Position numbers and translations under genes: made by a program. From positions 1-5,757 of the forward strand of contig CAMBRJ010000214.1 in NCBI GenBank assembly GCA_945870175.1: a stretch of DNA of 5,757 bases, read 5' to 3'. Positions 1 to 4,688 of this stretch are shown here, piece after piece (within the stretch, counting starts at the first letter, position 1; each line of letters begins with the position of its first letter). The stretch comes from Gemmatimonas phototrophica. Its GTDB lineage: Bacteria > Gemmatimonadota > Gemmatimonadetes > Gemmatimonadales > Gemmatimonadaceae. The notes beneath the pieces were generated by a model. It saw only the letters and a program-made list of their open reading frames with translations. It ran no database searches and was not told the DNA's origin.

Positions 1-953
1 TGAATATGTGGGCCTCGGTGGGCTGGGATCCGGTCGAATTCATTCGACAGCTGCCGTGGCTGGCGCTTGAACCGCCGCCACCACAGTACGGGCTGCACAT
101 TCCGCCGCTACAGCAAGGCGGCTGGTATCTGATGGCCGGTTTCTTCCTCACGGTCAGCATTCTGCTCTGGTGGCTGCGCGTGTACCGTCGGGCCGCAGCG
201 TTGAACATGGGCACGCATCTGCCGTGGGCGTTCGCCTCGGCGATCTTCCTGTACTCCGCGTTCTTCTTCCAGCCGCTGTTGGTTGGCAGCTGGAGTGAGA
301 TGGTGCCCTTCGGCATCTTCCCACACCTCGACTGGACATCGGCTTTTTCGATTCGCTACGGGAACCTGTACTACAATCCGTTCCACGCGCTCTCGATCGT
401 CTTCTTGTACGGCAGCGCGGTGCTCTTCGCCATGCACGGCGCGACCATCCTGGCGGTGGCCCGTCTCGGCGGTGAACGCGAGATCGAGCAGATCACCGAT
501 CGTGGCACGGCCGCCGAGCGCTCAATGCTGTTCTGGCGCTGGACGATGGGTTTCAACGCGACGATGGAGTCGATCCATCGGTGGTCCTGGTGGTTCGCTG
601 TGCTCACCACGTTTACCGGCGGTATCGGTATCCTGCTCACTGGCACCGTGGTGGACAACTGGTATCTCTGGGGTGTCAAACACGGTCTGGTATCACCCTA
701 TCCGGCGCAAAACACCCTTACGGCCGAACAGCAGGAACTGCTGCGTGGCCGGTATCAGGGAACAGCACCGGACTCGTTCCCCACGTACGTGGCGCCGCAA
801 CCCGCGATGATGCTCGACTCGACTGCCCTGATGACGCCAGCGGATTCGCTGCCGGCGGATTCGACCCGAGTGGACTCCCTCGCGACGCCGGCAGCAGCCG
901 GTTCCGCTGCCGCGAAGTCGCCCGCCACTCCGGCTGGAGGAAAGTCACCGTGA
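1..953 (+). CDS. pufM: Photosynthetic reaction centre M subunit (5' end outside window)
   Basis: M chain of the type-2 reaction centre, an integral membrane protein that binds bacteriochlorophyll, bacteriopheophytin, QA and the non-heme iron with PufL. The frame is open to the left edge. The first in-window ATG (position 6) is an internal Met equivalent to about residue 76 of Rhodobacter sphaeroides M, so helix A is mostly missing and helices B-E are present. With a constant offset of 75 and no indels, the ligands match: His107 (M182, accessory pigment), His127 (M202, special pair), Tyr135 (M210), His144, Glu159 and His191 (iron ligands M219, M234, M266) and Trp177 (M252, at QA). Motifs seen include GSWSE, HLDWT, NPFH, MHGATILAV and FWRWTMGFNATME. 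After the usual C-terminus (near in-window residue 232) it runs about 83 residues further, ending in an Ala/Pro/Ser/Asp-rich periplasmic tail. The stop overlaps the pufC start by 4 bases. Identification is essentially certain. Confidence 0.98.
   Translation, partial: NMWASVGWDPVEFIRQLPWLALEPPPPQYGLHIPPLQQGGWYLMAGFFLTVSILLWWLRVYRRAAALNMGTHLPWAFASAIFLYSAFFFQPLLVGSWSEMVPFGIFPHLDWTSAFSIRYGNLYYNPFHALSIVFLYGSAVLFAMHGATILAVARLGGEREIEQITDRGTAAERSMLFWRWTMGFNATMESIHRWSWWFAVLTTFTGGIGILLTGTVVDNWYLWGVKHGLVSPYPAQNTLTAEQQELLRGRYQGTAPDSFPTYVAPQPAMMLDSTALMTPADSLPADSTRVDSLATPAAAGSAAAKSPATPAGGKSP
936..940 (+). promoter_or_regulatory. Ribosome binding site of pufC
   Basis: GGAGG lies inside the 3' end of pufM, 9 bases before the GTG at 950. 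It decides the pufC start: the frame is open much further upstream, but the only start placed behind a strong Shine-Dalgarno and directly before a signal peptide is this GTG. Confidence 0.85.
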
Positions 954-2074
954 GTTTCCTGACACCCACGTGCCGCCGCCTCGTCGCGGCGGCCATCCCC
1001 TTGGCGATGCTGTCGCTGGGGGCGTGCGGCGATGCCCAAACAGACTCGGTTCAGGTCGGGTACCGCGGAACGGCCATGGAGCAGAATTACGACCATGGCG
1101 ATCTGAAGGCGAAGTTCGCGCAGGTAAAGATCCCCACGCCGCTCCCCCCGGCGGGCGAGTCGCCGCCGGGTCCCCTCCCGTGGCAGAACGTGCAGGTGCT
1201 GAACGACATCTCGGTCGGCGAATTCAACCGCACGATGGTGGCGATGAGCACCTGGGTGGCCGGCACCGGCAACTGCGCCTACTGCCACAACATCGCCAAT
1301 CTCGCGTCCGACACGCTGCCGAACGGCAAGCCGCTGTACACGAAGCTCGTGGCCCGTCGCATGCTGCAGATGACCCGCCAGATCAACGGCCAGTACTCGC
1401 AGCACGTGAAGAACACCGGCGTCACCTGCTACACCTGTCACATGGGCAAGCCGCTGCCGAACGGCCTCTGGTTCTACTCGAACCAGACCGACTACCTCCG
1501 TCACTATCTCGATCGCGACGGGGCTCGGGTCGTCACGCAGCAGGTGACGCCGACGAACATGAACAGAAGCTCGGTGAAGCAGACGGAGTGGACGTACGCA
1601 CTGATGATGTCCCAGTCCCGTTCGTTGGGCGTGAACTGCACCTACTGCCACAACAGCCGTCAGTTCGCCAGCTGGAAGGAAGCGCCGCCGGCTCGCGTCA
1701 CCGCGTATCATGGCATCCTCATGCTTCGCGACGTGAATCAGAACTACCTGTCGCCGCTGCAGCCGGTTTACCCGGCGGTGCGTTTGGGCGCACAGGGTGA
1801 TGCACCGAAGGCCCAGTGTGTGACCTGCCACAACGGCGCGTACAAGCCGTTGTACGGCGCGCAGATGGTGAAGGACTACCCGGCGCTCTGGGGTCGGGCG
1901 GATTGGAACGGCGTGCCCTTCCTGGGGTTGGGGACACCAGCCGTTGCCACGAGTGCGAGTGACAGCACGGCCACGCCCGCAACGCCGGTGCAGCCGACGG
2001 TGAAGGCGAGCAGCAGTGCCGCCCCGGCGACTGGAGCCGCAACGGCGGGTGCTGGCAACATGAACCGGCCGTAG
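950..2074 (+). CDS. pufC: Reaction-centre tetraheme cytochrome c subunit
   Basis: Periplasmic cytochrome bound to the reaction centre; it returns electrons to the oxidised special pair. The GTG start gives 374 residues. It begins with a basic n-region, a hydrophobic stretch and a lipobox (LGAC, Cys26), so it should be cleaved and lipidated at Cys26. Four CxxCH heme sites start at Cys109 (CAYCH), Cys160 (CYTCH), Cys230 (CTYCH) and Cys290 (CVTCH). Spacing to likely sixth ligands matches what I recall for Blastochloris viridis: Met96 for heme 1 (13 before its Cys), Met138 for heme 2 (22 before), Met219 for heme 3 (11 before), and His152 (14 after Met138) for heme 4. The last 46 residues (329-374) are an Ala/Thr/Ser/Pro-rich tail absent from the compact family core. 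It is translationally coupled to pufM through a GTGA overlap and is the last gene of this puf operon, followed by a hairpin terminator. Confidence 0.97.
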   Translation: MSFLTPTCRRLVAAAIPLAMLSLGACGDAQTDSVQVGYRGTAMEQNYDHGDLKAKFAQVKIPTPLPPAGESPPGPLPWQNVQVLNDISVGEFNRTMVAMSTWVAGTGNCAYCHNIANLASDTLPNGKPLYTKLVARRMLQMTRQINGQYSQHVKNTGVTCYTCHMGKPLPNGLWFYSNQTDYLRHYLDRDGARVVTQQVTPTNMNRSSVKQTEWTYALMMSQSRSLGVNCTYCHNSRQFASWKEAPPARVTAYHGILMLRDVNQNYLSPLQPVYPAVRLGAQGDAPKAQCVTCHNGAYKPLYGAQMVKDYPALWGRADWNGVPFLGLGTPAVATSASDSTATPATPVQPTVKASSSAAPATGAATAGAGNMNRP

Positions 2075-2125
2075 CCTCGTAGCGACTGGACCTGCGCATC
2101 GGGCTCTTGCCTACCGCGCAACCCA

Positions 2126-2157
2126 CCCCGCAATGCCGACTCGGCATTGCGGGGTTT
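2126..2157 (+). terminator. Intrinsic-terminator-like hairpin after the puf operon
   Basis: CCCCGCAATGCC (2126-2137) pairs perfectly with GGCATTGCGGGG (2143-2154) around GACTC. The G and C of that loop can add a 13th pair, leaving ACT as the loop. The hairpin starts 51 bases after the pufC stop and is followed by only three T (2155-2157), so the T-tract is weak, as is common in GC-rich genomes. It probably ends puf transcription and separates pufC from the downstream lipoprotein gene. Confidence 0.75.
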
Positions 2158-2173
2158 CGCATTACCCCCGGAC

Positions 2174-2197
2174 CGTTCGGCGATTCGCGACCGAACG
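2174..2197. other. Inverted repeat in the pufC-lipoprotein intergenic region
   Basis: CGTTCGG (2174-2180) and CCGAACG (2191-2197) are perfect inverted copies separated by 10 bases. The dyad sits about 70 bases before the likely start of the downstream gene. It could be a protein-binding operator or a small mRNA hairpin. Seven pairs in GC-rich DNA can arise by chance, and no recognisable -35/-10 pair adjoins it. The rest of the 195-base gap (2075-2269) shows nothing else firm apart from the terminator-like hairpin. Confidence 0.3.
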
Positions 2198-2269
2198 TGC
2201 GAAACCGAAGCGCACGGCACCGCGAAGGCGCTCTTGATTTCGCCGCGCGCGCGCGCGAAGATGCTTCCT

Positions 2270-2728
2270 ATGCGATCCATTTTTTCTGACCGACTGCGCG
2301 CCGTAGTATCGCGCGCCTGGCCCGCAACGTGGTGTCGCCCGCGCCATTGGGCAGGGGTACTGATATTCGGGCTCGCTGGCTGTGGTGGCACGCTCGCCGG
2401 CAAGATCGATCAGGCGATGAGCGGGTGTATCGGTCACCGCAACGCGGACTTCGTTGGCGGCCGTGGCGCGACGTCGCTCGACCGGCCGCTCACCGAGGCG
2501 CTGTCGACGTTGGCCAACAGCATCGCCTACATCCGATCGCTGCGCGGGTTAGAGTCCATCGCGAAAGCTGCGCCCGACCAGGTCACGCTCGTGTGCGCGC
2601 TCGAGATCGCGTCGCATCTCGATCATCCCGAGGTTGCACAGTTGTTGACGCAGTATTCGTCGCACCCGGATGCGGCCGTCGCCGCGAGTGCGAAGCGGCT
2701 CCTGTCTACGCAGAAGCCGCTTCGCTAG
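2270..2728 (+). CDS. Putative lipoprotein with HEAT-like C-terminal half, unknown function
   Basis: I do not recognise a named family. From the ATG at 2270 it encodes 152 residues. The start is preceded by a weak Shine-Dalgarno (GCGAAG, about 9 bases before); an in-frame ATG at 2261 is an alternative adding three residues, and the in-frame ATG at 2147 lies inside the terminator hairpin and is unlikely. It has a long basic n-region (about 27 residues), a hydrophobic stretch (about 28-37) and a good lipobox LAGC with Cys38, suggesting an exported lipoprotein; an uncleaved signal anchor is the alternative. Residues 70-147 look all-helical. The end, around EIASHLDHPEVAQLL and SHPDAAVAASAKRLL, resembles two HEAT-like helical repeats. 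GC-rich third codon positions support real coding. It is separated from pufC by a terminator and converges on puhC with a 4-base gap. Its position inside the cluster makes a photosynthetic role plausible but unproven; an extrinsic reaction-centre subunit is one speculative option. Confidence 0.65.
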   Translation: MRSIFSDRLRAVVSRAWPATWCRPRHWAGVLIFGLAGCGGTLAGKIDQAMSGCIGHRNADFVGGRGATSLDRPLTEALSTLANSIAYIRSLRGLESIAKAAPDQVTLVCALEIASHLDHPEVAQLLTQYSSHPDAAVAASAKRLLSTQKPLR

Positions 2729-2732
2729 CGCG

Positions 2733-3239
2733 CTACGGCGTGGGGGCGGCCGAACTCGCCATGGGTCGGAGGAGTCGATCGAACGCCTCGATCTGCGTGG
2801 ACCCGAAGCTGGTGACGGTGACCGAACGCTTGGTGGTCGGATCGATCAAGACCAACCGGCCGTCGGCGTAGCGCACCAATCGAAACGGCACCGTCTGTCC
2901 AATACCGGCACTGGAGCGTCCTCGCGTGAGCGCCCGTAGCGCGCCGCGGAGAAATCCGTTCGTACCGGGCGGCAGTGATGCGGCCAGCGCCTGCGTGGTC
3001 GCATCGACGACGCGGATGCCGCCGTTGCTCTCATCGGTAAACGTGAGCTGACGCTCAGCGAGTACCACCGATTGCCGTTCGGCGAACGCGCCGAATCCGA
3101 AAATGCGCGCGGAGATGCAGAGCAGGAAGACCACAGCGATGAGCGCGGCGGCCATCACCAGCGCCGGCTTCGGAACCTCCAGCGGCCGTGCATCCGGACG
3201 CGCACCGGGTTCTGCCTCAAAGTGCACCGGACCGGTCAT
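2733..3239 (-). CDS. puhC: Photosynthetic complex assembly protein PuhC
   Basis: Membrane-anchored assembly factor; in Rhodobacter its loss lowers the level and organisation of the reaction centre-LH1 core. It has 168 residues: a short N-terminal cytoplasmic segment, one membrane helix (about 27-48) and a C-terminal soluble domain with the family pattern: AERQLTFTD, a GGIRVVDA-like stretch, PGTNGFLRGALRALTR, PFRLVRYADGRLVLID and a final TSFGSTQIEAF. The start was chosen at the ATG at 3239 because GAGG (3250-3247) lies 7 bases before it. Longer in-frame starts (to 3344) would overlap puhB extensively and add residues unlike the family. It begins 13 bases after the puhB stop and is the last gene of the puh operon. 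No terminator is visible after it, because a convergent gene ends 4 bases beyond its stop. Confidence 0.93.
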   Translation of the reverse strand: MTGPVHFEAEPGARPDARPLEVPKPALVMAAALIAVVFLLCISARIFGFGAFAERQSVVLAERQLTFTDESNGGIRVVDATTQALAASLPPGTNGFLRGALRALTRGRSSAGIGQTVPFRLVRYADGRLVLIDPTTKRSVTVTSFGSTQIEAFDRLLRPMASSAAPTP

Positions 3240-3252
3240 GCGAATACCTCGC

Positions 3253-3921
3253 TCATGCCACGACCGGTTGTGCGGCCGCGCTCGTTTCGGCGGAGGCATC
3301 GCCCCGCCCTCCCGTCCGCTCGATGCGAATGTTCGGCTCCGCAACGGCGTCGATGGCGCTCACGAGCAACGCACTCACCGCTTTGGGATCCAGCAACGCG
3401 CGGAGTACGGGTTCCGGACGTGTGAATCGAAACACCTGACAGTGCGGCCACAGCGCGATGTACGCGAGCCGATGCGCCTTCCCGAGGGTCAGGGCTAGCT
3501 GACCGGTGCCGTCACTGAAGGTGCCGATGCGCGCACCATCAATGATCGAGAACGGAATATTGATGGACATCGGAAATACAACGCCAAGACGCATGACGAC
3601 TCGGCGGTTCGTGATGGCGTACCACGAAGTTCGCGACGACGCGCTGGCGAGTACTTCCGCGATCGCCAACACGATGACCGTCAACGCCAGTCGGATGCCG
3701 AGTCCGACGGCGAACGCCCGACTGAGCACCGGCTCTGCCGTCGCGATTCCCCACCAGAGCAGCATGGCGGCGAAATACATCGCCACGAACCGGCGATGGA
3801 AGACGTGCGTCGCGAGGGCGCGCGCATCGGGCGCCGCCTCCCACAGCACATGCTCGCCGGCGGGAAGCGGATGGGGGACTCCCTTGATGTACTCGGCGTT
3901 CCCCACCTCGTGACCGCTCAT
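3253..3921 (-). CDS. puhB: Photosynthetic complex assembly protein PuhB (PH-like domain)
   Basis: Reaction-centre assembly factor of the inner membrane, 222 residues, a usual length for the family. Two membrane helices (about 46-62 and 72-92) are followed by a bacterial PH-like domain with the typical YAITNRRVVMRLG strand-turn (about 101-113) and NIPFSIIDGARI (about 121-132). The N-terminal EYIKGVPHPLPAGEHVLWE is also typical of PuhB. The C-terminal 15 or so residues are Ala/Ser-rich and poorly defined. The ATG overlaps the stop of the upstream H-subunit gene as ATGA (3921-3918), so translation is probably coupled; only a distant GGAG precedes it inside that gene. In proteobacteria PuhB also follows PuhA directly, so the context agrees. 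Confidence 0.95.
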   Translation of the reverse strand: MSGHEVGNAEYIKGVPHPLPAGEHVLWEAAPDARALATHVFHRRFVAMYFAAMLLWWGIATAEPVLSRAFAVGLGIRLALTVIVLAIAEVLASASSRTSWYAITNRRVVMRLGVVFPMSINIPFSIIDGARIGTFSDGTGQLALTLGKAHRLAYIALWPHCQVFRFTRPEPVLRALLDPKAVSALLVSAIDAVAEPNIRIERTGGRGDASAETSAAAQPVVA

Positions 3922-4460
3922 ATAATCGGCACGCTCCGGGCGGCCGTCGCGTACAGATGGCCACCGGCGAAATAGGCCATGACCTTATCCTCTTCGAGCA
4001 ACGTGATCTGGTCGTCGCGGCGGATCGCGGGCACGTCGGCAAACTGCGCCGCGGTGATCGACTTGACGAGCAGACGATCATTGCCCCACAGCCCGAAATT
4101 CGGCCACTGCACAAAGCCGGCGGGCAGCATGATGCGCCGTTCCGTTCCCGCGAGCTGAACCTCGTAGTAACGGACCTGCGGTTCAGCGCGATCGACCCAC
4201 AGTTCGATCACGGTTCCGGCAGTCACCTTATCCGCGGCGTCGACCGGCAATCCGCGCGGATCGGGATCGCCCTTGGCGACGGAGAATGTGGGATCGAGAC
4301 GCATTGGCACAATCTTCGGCGCGCCATGAAACGTGCGATCCGGCTCATCGGCCCGGTTCGCCCACGAGGCAGGACCAACGCCATCAATCATCGGGTTTCC
4401 GGTAGGTACCAGTGGCGACCCATTGAAGCCGTCGACTGCCACCGCTTTGATATCCGACAT
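3918..4460 (-). CDS. puhA: Reaction centre H subunit, cytoplasmic domain as a separate polypeptide
   Basis: This encodes the soluble beta-barrel part of the H subunit, which caps the cytoplasmic face of the L/M core and helps deliver protons to QB. It has 180 residues and no membrane helix. It begins just before the region equivalent to about residue 82 of Rhodobacter sphaeroides H and runs colinearly to the C-terminus. Family motifs: NPMIDGVGPASWANR (about 22-36), GLPVDAADKVTAGTV, ELWVD (86-90), RRIMLPAGFVQ and LLEEDKVMAYFAGGHLYA (about 154-171). Glu93 aligns with GluH173; His45 aligns with HisH126, while positions of AspH124 and HisH128 appear to be Thr43 and Ala47. The start at 4460 is supported by GAGGAG (4474-4469) 8 bases upstream and by the family match starting soon after; upstream codons in this frame (to 4526) have no H-like sequence. 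The stop of the anchor gene overlaps this start as TGATG. Confidence 0.9.
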   Translation of the reverse strand: MSDIKAVAVDGFNGSPLVPTGNPMIDGVGPASWANRADEPDRTFHGAPKIVPMRLDPTFSVAKGDPDPRGLPVDAADKVTAGTVIELWVDRAEPQVRYYEVQLAGTERRIMLPAGFVQWPNFGLWGNDRLLVKSITAAQFADVPAIRRDDQITLLEEDKVMAYFAGGHLYATAARSVPII

Positions 4461-4660
4461 CAGTGCGTCTCCTCGCCGCTGTGCGGCCGATGAATGAAGG
4501 TCTTCGGGCCGGCCGACTTGGGCCACCCATCACGCGGTCCCTGCGGTGATTCGAGGGGATAGCCTTCCCGCTTATCTTCGCGGCGAATGTAGATGATGAG
4601 CCCTGCGAAAAATATCCAGAACGCGTACAGGGCAATCTGTGCTCCGTCGATGTACTGCAT
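4460..4660 (-). CDS. puhA: Reaction centre H subunit, membrane-anchor part as a separate polypeptide
   Basis: A 66-residue protein equal to the N-terminal segment of the H subunit. One membrane helix (about 9-26, ALYAFWIFFAGLIIYI) is followed by the conserved REDKREGYPLE (27-37) and GPKTFIHRP (51-59) motifs, matching residues about 15-66 of Rhodobacter sphaeroides H. It then stops at TGA (4462-4460), inside what is normally the linker to the cytoplasmic domain. The ATG at 4660 has GGAG (4672-4669) 8 bases before it and lies 28 bases after the lhaA stop. It probably assembles with the separately made cytoplasmic domain beside the L/M helices. Labelled puhA because it is the other half of that gene. 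A frameshift in the read is the alternative, but the ribosome binding site and overlapping start of the second half argue for a true split. Confidence 0.9.
   Translation of the reverse strand: MQYIDGAQIALYAFWIFFAGLIIYIRREDKREGYPLESPQGPRDGWPKSAGPKTFIHRPHSGEETH
4469..4474 (-). promoter_or_regulatory. Internal ribosome binding site for the cytoplasmic H-subunit frame
   Basis: GAGGAG, 8 bases before the ATG at 4460-4458, lies within the last codons of the anchor frame (Gly-Glu-Glu). Together with the TGATG stop/start overlap, it is the main evidence that the second half of the H subunit is translated as its own protein. Confidence 0.8.
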
Positions 4661-4688
4661 CGCTACGGCTCCGAGTGTTGAAGAATGG

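Noticed and set aside
283..810. A 175-codon + strand frame inside pufM
   Set aside because: Ser/Arg/Cys-rich shadow translation. The overlapping pufM frame has all cofactor ligands in register.
755..1831. A 358-codon open frame on the - strand, opposite pufM/pufC
   Set aside because: Its product is rich in Arg/His/Val without family motifs. It is the antisense shadow of the certain pufC frame, which has four heme sites and a lipobox.
2147..2269. N-terminal extension of the lipoprotein gene to the ATG at 2147
   Set aside because: That ATG lies inside the terminator hairpin and the extension does not resemble protein or a signal sequence. The ATG at 2270 places the lipobox more sensibly.
3240..3344. 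Longer puhC starting at 3344 or another upstream ATG
   Set aside because: This would overlap the 3' end of puhB by about 90 bases and add Arg/Pro-rich residues unlike PuhC. The ATG at 3239 has a GAGG 7 bases upstream.
4455..4500. The split of puhA as a simple sequencing frameshift
   Set aside because: Considered seriously. The break coincides with a canonical ribosome binding site and a TGATG stop/start overlap and falls exactly in the interdomain linker, which chance error would rarely produce. It cannot be excluded without reads.
4384..4635. Possible third frame across the H-subunit break
   Set aside because: The translation is Arg/Ser/Pro-rich and lacks both the membrane helix and H-family motifs. 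It is only a shadow of the two real frames.
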